The notes under the pieces were generated by a model. It did not search any database. It had not been told where the DNA came from and saw only the letters and a list, made by a program, of their open reading frames with translations. Positions 1 to 8,492 of a DNA stretch of 38,361 nt are shown piece after piece; positions within the stretch are counted from its first letter, which is position 1; each line of letters opens with the position of its first letter. The DNA comes from an uncultured Prevotella sp. (lineage in GTDB: Bacteria > Bacteroidota > Bacteroidia > Bacteroidales > Bacteroidaceae): NCBI GenBank assembly GCA_934120735.1, contig CAKOVA010000016.1:1-38361 (forward strand), given 5' to 3'. A program made the position numbers and the translations under genes.

Positions 1-1097
1 TCTTTCATCACCTTGCCAATCAACTCACGTTGGGCAACGAGTTCAGGATATGCTCCTCCCATTTCGTCTACGAGTACCGGGAGCAACTTATATACAAAGG
101 CTTCGCGCTGCCCCAAGAACGTGTAAGCATAGCGAACGGCGCGACGGAGGATGCGGCGAATGACGTAACCCGCCTTGGCATTGCTGGGCAACTGTCCATC
201 AGCGATGGAGAAGGCTACGGCTCTAAGGTGATCAGCCACTACACGCATCGCCACGTCCACATCTTCTTGCTCGCCATATTTCTTGCCCGACAGGCGTTCC
301 ATCTCATGGATGAATGGTTGAAAGATGTCTGTGTCGTAGTTAGAATTCTTTCCTTGCAGCATCCTGACCAATCGTTCAAATCCCATTCCGGTATCAATAA
401 CGTTCATGGAGAGTGGCTCCAAAGAGCCATCGGCTTTGCGATTGAACTGCATGAATACGATGTTCCAAATCTCGATGACCTGTGGATGATCTTTGTTCAC
501 CAGTTCCCGTCCGGGTAGTTGGGCTTTCTCTTCGTCTGAACGCGAGTCTACGTGTATCTCCGAACAAGGGCCGCAAGGTCCCGTGTCACCCATTTCCCAA
601 AAGTTGTCGTGCTTGTTGCCATTGATGATATGGTCGGCTGGCAGGTGCTTGCGCCAATACTTCTCTGCCTCGCTGTCGTGCGGGATGTTTTCTTCGGGTG
701 AGCCTTCAAACACCGTCACATACAAATCTTTTGGATCCAAGTGCAACACGTCCACCAAATATTCCCACGCATAGTCAATGGCACCTTCCTTAAAGTAGTC
801 GCCAAAGCTCCAGTTGCCGAGCATCTCGAACATGGTGTGGTGGTAAGTGTCTCGTCCCACTTCCTCAAGGTCGTTGTGCTTTCCGCTCACGCGGAGGCAT
901 TTCTGCGAGTCGGCTCTACGGCGTGGTTCCGGTTGTTTGTTGCCAAGGATGATATCCTTCCATTGGTTCATGCCTGCATTGGTAAACATCAGGGTGGGGT
1001 CGTCTTTGATCACCATGGGTGCCGAAGCCACGATGGTGTGTCCTTTCGACTCAAAGAATTTCTTGAACGATTCGCGTATCTCGTTTGCTGTCATCAT
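1..1097 (-). CDS. alaS: Alanyl-tRNA synthetase, N-terminal part (cut by window edge)
   Basis: Charges tRNA-Ala with alanine in the cytoplasm. Translating the minus strand from 1097 gives about 365 codons of a class II AlaRS catalytic region. Visible marks are the motif-2 region ([20 protein letters not shown] followed by [16 protein letters not shown], about residues 70-105), the CGPCSEIH segment, the MGFERL segment and the [14 protein letters not shown] segment near residue 320. The editing and C-Ala domains would lie left of the window. The start is ATG-ATG at 1097/1094 and either codon could be used. A clear promoter lies about 75 nt upstream, and the gene is divergent from the MerR-type regulator. 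No frameshift is seen in the part present. Confidence 0.96.
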   Translation of the reverse strand, partial: MMTANEIRESFKKFFESKGHTIVASAPMVIKDDPTLMFTNAGMNQWKDIILGNKQPEPRRRADSQKCLRVSGKHNDLEEVGRDTYHHTMFEMLGNWSFGDYFKEGAIDYAWEYLVDVLHLDPKDLYVTVFEGSPEENIPHDSEAEKYWRKHLPADHIINGNKHDNFWEMGDTGPCGPCSEIHVDSRSDEEKAQLPGRELVNKDHPQVIEIWNIVFMQFNRKADGSLEPLSMNVIDTGMGFERLVRMLQGKNSNYDTDIFQPFIHEMERLSGKKYGEQEDVDVAMRVVADHLRAVAFSIADGQLPSNAKAGYVIRRILRRAVRYAYTFLGQREAFVYKLLPVLVDEMGGAYPELVAQRELIGKVMK

Positions 1098-1169
1098 CTG
1101 TTCTTATCTTGTTTATGATTGTTTTTATTCTTCGTAAAGTGCTGGTGTAGCACCTGAATTAATTAGCGG

Positions 1170-1201
1170 CAAAATTATAAAAAAAAGGATAAAGTGCCAA
1201 A
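1170..1201 (-). promoter_or_regulatory. Bacteroidetes-type promoter of alaS
   Basis: On the minus strand TTTG (1201-1198) is followed by exactly 20 nt and TAATTTTG (1177-1170). This fits the TTTG/TAnnTTTG pattern of the Bacteroidetes primary sigma factor. It implies a leader of about 65 nt before alaS. Confidence 0.7.
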
Positions 1202-1429
1202 GATATCGCTTAAATTCAGTCGGTTAGAGAAGTTTGAGAACCTCGTATAGGTAGGCATTTTCTCTTCATTATAACCCTGTGCCGTGAGCAGTCTGTACCC
1301 TCCAATCATTGGAAAGTATATCTTGTTGATTTGAAAGACGTGGTTGAATACATGGCATGGCGAGGTATTCTTCGAAAACTTGTTTTAAAAGAATGGCTTA
1401 GAGATATGCATCTTTTCAAAAAAAATAAG

Positions 1430-1437
1430 TATATTTG
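1430..1437 (+). promoter_or_regulatory. -7 box for the MerR-type gene
   Basis: TATATTTG followed by C fits TAnnTTTG and lies 38 nt before the ATG at 1476. No good TTTG is seen at the -33 position (only ATGC at 1406-1409), so the promoter may be weak or regulated. Confidence 0.5.
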
Positions 1438-1475
1438 CAATAGAAATCCAGCTTTTGACTTAAAAATTAACGACA

Positions 1476-1826
1476 ATGGCACTGAATCCCAATAAGAATG
1501 TGAAGCTTTACTACTCCATTAAGGAGGTGGCCAAGCAGTTTGGTATCAATGAAAGTACATTGAGATACTGGGAAACCGAGTTCCCCCAGTTGAAGCCAAA
1601 GACTGTGAGTTCGACCAAGGTGCGGCAGTATACAGATGCCGACATCGAGGAGATTCGCGTGATTTATAACTTGGTTAGGGTGCGCGGTTTTAAGCTGTCG
1701 GCCGCTAGAAAGATGCTGGGTGCCAATAGAAAAGGTGCCGAAAAGAGTTCGGAAGTGCTGGAAACGTTGCTGTCTGTGCGCGATCAGTTGCAAGAACTGC
1801 GCAAACAGCTGGATATGATTGTGTGA
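1476..1826 (+). CDS. MerR-family transcriptional regulator
   Basis: A 116-residue cytoplasmic DNA-binding protein. Residues about 12-80 form a MerR-type winged helix-turn-helix: YSIKEVAKQFGINESTLRYW is the recognition part and the later RQYTDADIEEIRVI segment is the wing. The C-terminal tail from about residue 85 is a short helix (LLSVRDQLQELRKQLDM) suited to dimerisation. There is no sensor domain and no cysteine pair, so no ligand can be named. Small MerR proteins of this kind are widespread in Bacteroidetes; the target is unknown. It is transcribed alone and converges on the RSH gene across a repeat-filled spacer. Confidence 0.85.
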   Translation: MALNPNKNVKLYYSIKEVAKQFGINESTLRYWETEFPQLKPKTVSSTKVRQYTDADIEEIRVIYNLVRVRGFKLSAARKMLGANRKGAEKSSEVLETLLSVRDQLQELRKQLDMIV

Positions 1827-1833
1827 GGGTTGA

Positions 1834-1897
1834 GTTTATAAGTTTTTGAGTTGATGAGTCTTTGAGTTGTTAAGTTTTCGAGTTTTTATGTTGACTA
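1834..1897 (+). repeat. Octamer tandem array, GTT orientation (8 units)
   Basis: Eight consecutive 8-nt units begin every 8 nt from 1834: GTTTATAA, GTTTTTGA, GTTGATGA, GTCTTTGA, GTTGTTAA, GTTTTCGA, GTTTTTAT, GTTGACTA. They start 8 nt after the MerR-type gene and are in opposite orientation to the units at 1997-2028. Confidence 0.75.
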
Positions 1898-1899
1898 AG

Positions 1900-1920
1900 G
1901 AAACCGTATGGTTCGGTTTC
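1900..1920. terminator. Hairpin between convergent genes
   Basis: GAAACCG (1900-1906) pairs with CGGTTTC (1914-1920) around a 7-nt loop. It sits midway between the convergent MerR-type and RSH genes and could end transcription from both sides, although no T-tract follows. Confidence 0.4.
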
Positions 1921-1996
1921 TCGTTCGTTAACGCCTCACCTCAAACCCCCAAATGGCCTATCAACTCGCAAATCCAAAACTTAATAAACACTACAC

Positions 1997-2028
1997 TTGT
2001 CAACTCGTAAACTCGTGAACTTGTAAAC
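1997..2028 (+). repeat. Octamer tandem array, GTMAAC orientation (4 units)
   Basis: TTGTCAAC, TCGTAAAC, TCGTGAAC and TTGTAAAC follow each other without gaps, 10 nt before the RSH stop. They are the reverse-complement class of the units at 1834-1897, so the two arrays could pair across the spacer. Confidence 0.75.
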
Positions 2029-2038
2029 TAAGATAAAC

Positions 2039-4309
2039 TTACATAATTTGTTGAATCTCTTGCAAGTCTTTTACCTTTTTCAAGCTGTTGATGATGTTCT
2101 TTACTTCTTGTCGATTATGAACGAGAACCTCGATTTTACCCATAAAAATATCTTCCTTGCTGGTTAGCGAAAGATTGTGCATGTTGACGTTCATCTCATC
2201 TGAAATGACATCCACGACATCGTGCAACATGCCTTGGCGGTCGATGCCTCTGATTTCGATGGTGGCGTTGAAAAGGCGGATGTTGTGCATATCCCACTTA
2301 GCATCCAGCAGTCGATTGCCGAAACTAGACTTCAGTTTGCTGGCCACAGGGCAGTTGCGCTTGTGTATTTCTACATGGTTCTGGTTGTCAATGTAGCCCA
2401 GGATGTCATCGCCGGGGATGGGATGACAGCAAGTGGGGAAGAGGTAGGTGTCGATGTTGCCGTCGTTGATGACGATGGCTTTCTTCCGATTGAGTGTATT
2501 ATCGACGGTGAATGGCTCGGCCTTCTTATCCTGTTCGTTTTTCTTGTCATGCCCAATGAAGGGTACATACTTGAGCCAATTGCTGGGTGAAGAGCTTTTC
2601 TTTTTCTTGTTCAGCTCGTCCAAGTCTTTTTCTGTCAAGATAACCGACTTATTACCGATACACAAGAATAGGCTTTCGTGTTTCTTTAAGTTATGAAATT
2701 CGCACAGCTTGTCGAGGACCGATGTGGTCATTTCCAGGTCGTTGCGTTCCAACCAAGCGTTAAGTAAAGATTCTCCTTGCTTTTGTATCTCTCTGTTGTT
2801 GCGCCTGAGGATGGCCTGTATCTTTGCTTTAGCTTTGGCTGTGGTGGCAAAGTTGAGCCAAGAGGGTTGCACATGCTGCGACTTGCTGGTTAATATCTCT
2901 ACCTGATCACCGCTTTGCAGCTTATGACTCAGCGGAACCAACTTATGGTTGACCTTGGCTCCGATACAATGACTGCCCAGCAGGGTGTGTATCTGGAAAG
3001 CAAAGTCGAGCGCAGTGCAGCCGGCGGGCATGGTCTTGATTTCGCCTTTTGGGGTGAACACGAATATCTCGGAGGCAAAGAGGTTCAGCTTGATGGCATC
3101 GAGAAAGTCCATGGCATCGGGCTGTGGATCGTCCAAAATCTCCTTGATGGTGCGCAACCATTCGTTCAGTTCGTTCTCATCTTCGGTATATTCACCTTTG
3201 TCTTTGTATTTCCAGTGAGCTGCGAAGCCTTGTTCGGCCACCTCGTTCATGCGGTCACTGCGTATCTGAACTTCAATCCAACGGCCTTGTTTGCTCATCA
3301 AAGTGACGTGTAGGGCTTGATATCCGTTGGCCTTTGGGTGGCTCAACCAGTCGCGCAGTCGGTCGGGATGCGACTTGTAGATGCGGCTGATGGCCACATA
3401 TATTTTAAAGCATTCGTCAATCTCGTCGGCCCTTACCTTTGGTGTGAAGATGATTCGCACGGCCAAGATGTCGTAAATTTCGTCGAAGGTGACATGCTTC
3501 GTCTGCATCTTGTTCCATATAGAGTATGGACTTTTGACCCTTGCTTTCAGCTCATAGTCAATGCCCATGGCATCAAGGGTCTCCTTGATGGGTGCCGTGA
3601 ACAGCTCGAAGAGGCGGTCACGTTGCTCCTTTGTGAAGGAAAGCTTGTTGGTAATGTTGGCGTATTCCTCAGGATGTTCGAACCGGAAACTGAGGTTTTC
3701 CAGTTCGGTCTTAATCTTATTCAGGCCCAATCGGTTCGCCAATGGCGCATATATATATAAGGTTTCGCCGGCTATCTTGTATTGTTTATTGGCTGGTTGC
3801 GACTGCAAAGTGCGCATATTGTGCAGACGGTCGCATATTTTAATAAGGATAACGCGGATGTCATCGCTCATGGTGAGCAATAGTTTCTTGAAGTTTTCCG
3901 CCTGAGCCGACGCCCTGTCGCCGAAGATGCCTCCACTAATTTTGGTGAGTCCATCGACGATTTGTGCAATCTTGGGGCCGAATATATTCTCAATGTCCTC
4001 AACAGTATAGTCGGTATCTTCCACCACATCGTGGAGAAGTGCCGAGCAGATGCTGGTTGACCCCAGTCCCATCTCCTCACAAGCAATCTGCGCTACGGCG
4101 ATGGGGTGCATGATGTACGGCTCGCCCGAGAGACGTCTTACGCCTTTGTGTGCTTGACGTGCGAAGTTGAAGGCCTTGGTGATGATGTCTACCTTCTTTC
4201 TGTGACGGGAAGCCAGGTAGTTGTCCAGCAGATGTTGGAATGCATCTTGGATGGTTTTTTCTTCCAGTTCGTCTTTATTTTCTTTATCTTGAATCTCTTG
4301 ATTGTCCAT
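2039..4309 (-). CDS. rsh: Bifunctional (p)ppGpp synthetase/hydrolase (RSH family)
   Basis: Makes and degrades the alarmone (p)ppGpp in the stringent response. It has 756 residues, the usual long-RSH length. In order: an HD hydrolase domain with HDVVEDT near residues 93-99, suggesting an active hydrolase; a synthetase domain with RVKSPYSIWNKM, ANGYQALHVTLM and EVQIRSDRMNEVAEQGFAAH; a TGS domain (IFVFTPKGEI); and a C-terminal ACT domain. The short charged loop after SIWNKMQ reads TKHVTFDEIYD rather than the RxKD seen in many bifunctional enzymes. I chose ATG at 4309 because GGGGAG lies 8 nt upstream; a TTG at 4315 would be too close to it. The gene is last in the parA-parB-DUF5683-transglycosylase run. 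Confidence 0.95.
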   Translation of the reverse strand: MDNQEIQDKENKDELEEKTIQDAFQHLLDNYLASRHRKKVDIITKAFNFARQAHKGVRRLSGEPYIMHPIAVAQIACEEMGLGSTSICSALLHDVVEDTDYTVEDIENIFGPKIAQIVDGLTKISGGIFGDRASAQAENFKKLLLTMSDDIRVILIKICDRLHNMRTLQSQPANKQYKIAGETLYIYAPLANRLGLNKIKTELENLSFRFEHPEEYANITNKLSFTKEQRDRLFELFTAPIKETLDAMGIDYELKARVKSPYSIWNKMQTKHVTFDEIYDILAVRIIFTPKVRADEIDECFKIYVAISRIYKSHPDRLRDWLSHPKANGYQALHVTLMSKQGRWIEVQIRSDRMNEVAEQGFAAHWKYKDKGEYTEDENELNEWLRTIKEILDDPQPDAMDFLDAIKLNLFASEIFVFTPKGEIKTMPAGCTALDFAFQIHTLLGSHCIGAKVNHKLVPLSHKLQSGDQVEILTSKSQHVQPSWLNFATTAKAKAKIQAILRRNNREIQKQGESLLNAWLERNDLEMTTSVLDKLCEFHNLKKHESLFLCIGNKSVILTEKDLDELNKKKKSSSPSNWLKYVPFIGHDKKNEQDKKAEPFTVDNTLNRKKAIVINDGNIDTYLFPTCCHPIPGDDILGYIDNQNHVEIHKRNCPVASKLKSSFGNRLLDAKWDMHNIRLFNATIEIRGIDRQGMLHDVVDVISDEMNVNMHNLSLTSKEDIFMGKIEVLVHNRQEVKNIINSLKKVKDLQEIQQIM

Positions 4310-4337
4310 ACTCAATTCTCCCCATGATGGTTGAGTG

Positions 4338-5684
4338 TTACCTCACCCTTATTTTCTTTCCTTTCCTGATGTTGTTGCCTTTCAGGCCATTGAGCCTCTT
4401 GAGTTTCTTAACAGTCGTGTGGTTGCGAGCGGCAATTTCAGATAATGTATCTCCTCCTCTAATGGTAACTGACTTTTTTGACGAACGTCTTCTTCGGCTG
4501 CTGCGTTTGCTTTTGCTCCTGCTGTAGCTCTTGCGTGAGCTGGATGCCGATGTCCTTCCACTCGAATAGCTGGGTACCTCTTGCGCTACTTCCACCTCTG
4601 AACGCTTGGTCAGCAGCACGTCGGCGTTGTAAGCATATACCGAATCCTCCTGATCGATGAACGAATTAATCTTGTCCACGGGCAGACGAAGAGTGGATGG
4701 CTTGGTGTATCCGATGACGATGTCCTTGCGATATTGTGGGTTGAGCGACCGTACAAGCTCCTCATCCATATTCAACACTTGTGCGATTTGCTTGAAATGA
4801 ACGTCGCGGCTGACGAGGATGGTATCAGTCTTGGCTGGTAAGTCAGTTGTCATTGGGCAGATGTTGTGCTCGCAGTAGTAGTTCATGATGTAGTTGGCTG
4901 CGATGAATGCCGGTACATAGCCTCGTGTTTCGCGTGGCAAGTAGGGGTATATTTTCCAGTAATCCTTGCTACCACCGGCACGATGGATGGCCTGTGTGAG
5001 TTTGTCTGGACCACAGTTGTAGGCTGCGATAACCAGGTTCCAGTCGCCAAAAATACGGTATAGGTCGCTCAAGTAGTTGGCTGCGGCGTACGAAGACTTG
5101 ATGGGATCGCATCGCTCGTCAAGCAAAGAGTTGATTTCCAGACCGTAATTCTTGGCGGTAGCCAACATGAATTGCCACAGTCCCGTGGCACCTACACGCG
5201 ATACGGCCTTGGGGTTGAGTCCCGATTCAATCACCGGAAGGTATTTCAACTCGAGTGGCAAACTATACGTTTCCAAGGCTTGTTCGAAGATGGGCATGTA
5301 AAAATTGGAGGCACCGAGCATGATACCTACTGCGTTGCGTAGCTCGTTGCTGTACCGGTCGATGAACTTTTGCACCACGTTGTTGTATGGCATCTCCATA
5401 ATTGTGGGCAAACGGCGCAGGCGATCCTTGTAAACATCGGGCTCGTAAGTCTTGTTCACATTTGGTAAGTTGCAATCAGCATCCCGTTTCAGGTATGTTT
5501 TTGTATTATACAGGTGAAGCAGACTGTCAATCTCAGACGTCATAGCTTCGGGTAAGTCAAATGTTTCGTTTTCACCTTTTTCATTCGTCACGGTGATTTC
5601 TGTATCGTCATCAACGACCTGCGCTTGCAGCGATGATGAGAATACAACAAGCAGGGTGACTATGAATAAATAAATTTTCTTCAT
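4338..5684 (-). CDS. Membrane-bound lytic murein transglycosylase, MltD-like, with LysM
   Basis: Cleaves the MurNAc-GlcNAc bond of peptidoglycan in the periplasm. The 448-residue protein starts with a signal peptide (about 1-21, ending LQAQ). A GH23/SLT domain covers roughly 105-270: YLPVIESGLNPKAVSRVGAT holds the catalytic Glu at about 153, followed by GLWQFM and the AAYNCGP motif. A low-complexity Ser/Arg/Lys linker (about 375-402) leads to one C-terminal LysM domain (about 405-448, GGDTLSEIA) that binds glycan. MltD proteins often have two or more LysM units; here there is one. There is no lipobox, so it is probably soluble or loosely attached. The stop is 28 nt before the RSH start, consistent with one transcript. 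Confidence 0.92.
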   Translation of the reverse strand: MKKIYLFIVTLLVVFSSSLQAQVVDDDTEITVTNEKGENETFDLPEAMTSEIDSLLHLYNTKTYLKRDADCNLPNVNKTYEPDVYKDRLRRLPTIMEMPYNNVVQKFIDRYSNELRNAVGIMLGASNFYMPIFEQALETYSLPLELKYLPVIESGLNPKAVSRVGATGLWQFMLATAKNYGLEINSLLDERCDPIKSSYAAANYLSDLYRIFGDWNLVIAAYNCGPDKLTQAIHRAGGSKDYWKIYPYLPRETRGYVPAFIAANYIMNYYCEHNICPMTTDLPAKTDTILVSRDVHFKQIAQVLNMDEELVRSLNPQYRKDIVIGYTKPSTLRLPVDKINSFIDQEDSVYAYNADVLLTKRSEVEVAQEVPSYSSGRTSASSSRKSYSRSKSKRSSRRRRSSKKSVTIRGGDTLSEIAARNHTTVKKLKRLNGLKGNNIRKGKKIRVR

Positions 5685-5726
5685 GATTGGTTTCTTGTCT
5701 GTTTATTTGATTGGCTATCTTTTGTT

Positions 5727-6473
5727 TCAGAAGCTGAGGCTACAATGTATGCCCAGCCCACCAGATTTCAAGGGATTTCTGTTCATATTGGTGTTGACAA
5801 CCGTGGGTTCTAGGCGCAAACTCAAGTCGTCAGAGATGTCAAACTCTGACAAAGAGGCGTCAACGTAGGCATCGATTACCGACAAAGCGTAGACTCCGAT
5901 GAGCGTGAAGAAGCTCAAGTCGCGCCAACGACGGTAGCGATCCTTGCGTTTTCTGAACAGTTCTTTATATCTATCAATGTTCGATGCGTCGATTTGGTTG
6001 CCTAAATGCAGAAACTGTTTGTAACTCTGCGATTGCGGGTCGTTGTCCATCAGGTCGATGTACGCTTGCGAATAGTCGTGATACATCTGGTTATTCCAGC
6101 GCATGGCATAGTAGCAGCCCACAAAACCACCATAGACAATGGGCAGCTTCCAATATTTGCGGTTGTAGATTTGACCAGCTCCTGGCAGAACAACAGCCAG
6201 CCACATGGCTCGTTTGGCATCGGGTCGCCAGGTGTTCCAGTCGCGTTTGATTTTCTTCGCGGCCTTTTCTGTCTCTGCAAAGACAAGGGTGTCTGATGGG
6301 TTGATGGCCTTTTCTGCGGGAATGGCCTTGGCGTTGTCTTCTCCGATGATGACGCGTGGGTCGGTATCCTTGATGCTGTCGCCCACTTGAATCTGGGCCT
6401 GACACCATGCTGCACACAGCAGAATGGCGCACGTCAAACTGATACGAAGGGACGATGATAGGTTGTCACGCAT
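5727..6473 (-). CDS. DUF5683 family protein, exported
   Basis: A 248-residue protein of the Bacteroidetes DUF5683 family; molecular function unknown. It has a signal peptide (about 1-26, LTCAILLCAAWCQAQ), a hydrophobic stretch in the middle (AMWLAVVLPGAGQIYNRKYW then a segment rich in G/Y) and another near FFTLIGVYALSVIDAYVDA, so it is probably membrane-associated. The PGAGQIYNRKYWK segment is the family's recognisable feature. I prefer ATG at 6473, which gives a standard signal peptide; an in-frame GTG at 6482 would add three residues. It lies 18 nt downstream of parB and 42 nt upstream of the transglycosylase. The cluster position suggests an envelope or division-linked role, but that is inference. 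Confidence 0.85.
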   Translation of the reverse strand: MRDNLSSSLRISLTCAILLCAAWCQAQIQVGDSIKDTDPRVIIGEDNAKAIPAEKAINPSDTLVFAETEKAAKKIKRDWNTWRPDAKRAMWLAVVLPGAGQIYNRKYWKLPIVYGGFVGCYYAMRWNNQMYHDYSQAYIDLMDNDPQSQSYKQFLHLGNQIDASNIDRYKELFRKRKDRYRRWRDLSFFTLIGVYALSVIDAYVDASLSEFDISDDLSLRLEPTVVNTNMNRNPLKSGGLGIHCSLSF

Positions 6474-6491
6474 GGTTTTCACGAAAGTAAC

Positions 6492-7400
6492 TTAGTCTTT
6501 CAGTTTGTCAAAGATGTTCATCAGTCGTTCCAATTCCTGTTTATTGGCGAAAGGAATGCTGATTTTGCCTTTTCCCTTGGCACTACATGTCATTTGGACT
6601 TTTGTCTTCAGGAATGTTGATAAGCGCAGTCTCAGCACGTCAAATTCCTCTGGCAAGCCGCCCTTGGCCGAGCTATGTTTCTCTGATTTCCGCAGCTCCC
6701 CGCCGTTTTTGAGCTGTTGAGCCAGTTCTTCCACCTTTCTAACGGGGTAGCCATTCTTCTGTACTTCCTTGAACAGCTTGATTTGCATCGACGGACTTTC
6801 TACGGCAAGTAAAGCCCGCGCGTGCCCCATGTCAATCTCTTTCTTCTGCAAAGCCATCTGTACTTGAGCCGGCAGCTTCAGCAAGCGCAGGTAATTGGTG
6901 ATGGCCGTGCGGCTCTTTCCCACGTGCTTAGACACTTTCTCTTGCGTCATGCCGCTCTTTTCCATGAGCTTTTCGTAAGCCAGAGCGATTTCTATGGCAT
7001 TGAGGTCTTCGCGCTGAATGTTCTCCACCAATGCCATCTCCATGACCGTTTCATCGTCTATCGTCCGAATATACGCAGGTATAGCCTCTAAACCAACGAT
7101 TTGTGAGGCGCGCCAACGACGCTCACCAGCTACAATTTGATATTTGTCGGCAGCTACTTGGCGTAGGGTGATGGGTTGAATGATGCCAATTTCTCGAATG
7201 CTCGATGCCAGTTCTTCCAACGCCTCTTGGTCAAATTCGCGACGAGGCTGGTTGGGATTGGCTTCAATTTGTTCGATGGGCACCTCGTTGATGGTCGAAC
7301 TGCCTTGCGTTTGTATGTTGTCTGTCGAAATGAGAGCGTCAAGCCCGCGTCCTAAGGCCGGAGCTTTTGTGGAATGACTATATTTTTTTCGTACTGCCAT
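6492..7400 (-). CDS. parB: Chromosome partitioning protein ParB
   Basis: A CTP-dependent DNA clamp that loads at parS sites and works with ParA to segregate origins. It has 302 residues. The N-terminal stretch ALGRGLDALIS (about 15-25) resembles the ParA-contacting segment of the family. The ParB/Srx nucleotide domain (about 38-125) carries GERRWRAS near residue 92, the CTP-binding motif. The helix-turn-helix region spans about 135-215 (MTQEKVSKHVGKSRTAITNY). The C-terminal dimerisation helices end in ERLMNIFDKLKD. It lies 132 nt downstream of parA. No full parS palindrome was found in this window by eye. Confidence 0.95.
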   Translation of the reverse strand: MAVRKKYSHSTKAPALGRGLDALISTDNIQTQGSSTINEVPIEQIEANPNQPRREFDQEALEELASSIREIGIIQPITLRQVAADKYQIVAGERRWRASQIVGLEAIPAYIRTIDDETVMEMALVENIQREDLNAIEIALAYEKLMEKSGMTQEKVSKHVGKSRTAITNYLRLLKLPAQVQMALQKKEIDMGHARALLAVESPSMQIKLFKEVQKNGYPVRKVEELAQQLKNGGELRKSEKHSSAKGGLPEEFDVLRLRLSTFLKTKVQMTCSAKGKGKISIPFANKQELERLMNIFDKLKD

Positions 7401-7532
7401 GAGTCTGTTTTACTTATTAGAAGGATGGAAAATAGTGGTTTTAGTTTTAAATAGAACAACGGAAAATGTGTATTAACGCTGGCCGAAGAAAGCTGTAGAG
7501 TCCTGACATTCCGCTATCTTGGCATCTACTAC

Positions 7533-8297
7533 TCAAGCATTCTTGCTGATGATTTCCCTGGCCAAGTTCAAGTGGTTCTTGGCCCCCGACGAGTCGGCAT
7601 CGTACAGGATGACCGGCAAACCGTGACTCGGACTTTCGCTGAGCTTCACGTTTCGCTGAATCACCGTCTTGAAGACCAGCTCCTGGAAGTGGCGCTTCAC
7701 CTCGTCGTAAATCTGGTTAGCCAGACGCAAACGACTGTCGTACATCGTCAAGAGAAAACCTTCGATTTCCAATTTCGGGTTCAGTTTGCTCTTGATAATC
7801 TTGATGGTGTTGAGCAGTTTGCTGATACCTTCCAGGGCGAAATATTCACATTGCACGGGAATGATGACCGAGTCGGATGCCGTGAGCGCGTTCACCGTAA
7901 TCAAACCCAGTGACGGACTGCAATCAATGAGTATGTAATCGTAGTCATCGCGGATGGGATCTAAGATGTTCTTGATTACTTTTTCTCGGTTGTCCAGGTT
8001 CAACATTTCTATCTCGGCGCCCACCAGGTCGATGTGGCTCGGTATGATGTCCAGTCCAGCAATGTCTGTGGTGTAGATGGCATCACGCACGTCAGCCTTA
8101 TTGATGATGCATTCGTATAGCGAACAGTCCACCTCCTTGATGTCTACGCCCAAACCACTGGAGGCGTTGGCCTGCGGGTCGGCATCGACGATGAGTACCG
8201 ATTTCTCGAGCGTAGCCAATGATGCGCCCAGATTGATGGTGGTGGTGGTCTTGCCTACACCACCTTTTTGATTCGCTAAAGCTATGATTTTTCCCAT
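7533..8297 (-). CDS. parA: Chromosome partitioning ATPase ParA (Soj)
   Basis: A Walker-type ATPase that binds nucleoid DNA and drives ParB-parS complexes apart. It has 254 residues beginning MGKIIALANQKGGVGKTTTT; the deviant Walker A is at about 11-18, the A' motif is VLIVDADPQANAS, and Walker B is YILIDCSPSLG. The open frame continues 42 codons upstream to 8423, but that part is hydrophobic and unlike the family, and it runs through the promoter. The start at 8297 is preceded by AAGGA and is clearly the right one. It is first in the run parA-parB-DUF5683-transglycosylase-RSH. Confidence 0.96.
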   Translation of the reverse strand: MGKIIALANQKGGVGKTTTTINLGASLATLEKSVLIVDADPQANASSGLGVDIKEVDCSLYECIINKADVRDAIYTTDIAGLDIIPSHIDLVGAEIEMLNLDNREKVIKNILDPIRDDYDYILIDCSPSLGLITVNALTASDSVIIPVQCEYFALEGISKLLNTIKIIKSKLNPKLEIEGFLLTMYDSRLRLANQIYDEVKRHFQELVFKTVIQRNVKLSESPSHGLPVILYDADSSGAKNHLNLAREIISKNA

Positions 8298-8330
8298 TTT
8301 CAGTATCCTTCTAAAGACATTAAATTGTTG

Positions 8331-8338
8331 CAAAGTTA
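8331..8338 (-). promoter_or_regulatory. -7 box of the parA promoter
   Basis: TAACTTTGC on the minus strand, 33 nt before the parA start, matches TAnnTTTG. A TTTG lies only 14 nt upstream of it (8356-8353), shorter than the 20-nt spacing at other promoters here. It is back-to-back with the surE box at 8380-8387. Confidence 0.55.
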
Positions 8339-8379
8339 CATATTTTGTATGACAAAGTACCCATTTAAACTTTTTTTCG

Positions 8380-8387
8380 TACTTTTG
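8380..8387 (+). promoter_or_regulatory. -7 box of the surE promoter
   Basis: TACTTTTGC matches TAnnTTTG and would give a leader of about 100 nt before surE. The -33 region is not obvious. The two divergent boxes (this and 8331-8338) are about 42 nt apart. Confidence 0.5.
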
Positions 8388-8492
8388 CATGAGAATTAAT
8401 AGGAATATTACCAGCCGAATCAAGCAAATTTACTTTCTCACTTCAGAAAGTTTTCCTTGAGCTTTTCGGCTTGATTAAAAGCGATAAAAGAT

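Larger units (their letters stand above)
1098..1475. other. Intergenic region between alaS and the MerR-type gene
   Basis: This 378-bp divergent spacer holds the alaS promoter on the minus strand and a -7 box for the regulator on the plus strand. I saw no open frame or RNA gene in the remainder (about 1205-1425). Confidence 0.6.

Noticed and set aside
8298..8423. 42-codon N-terminal extension of ParA
   Set aside because: It runs through the promoter, is unlike the family, and the MGKIIALANQKGG start with AAGGA upstream is standard.
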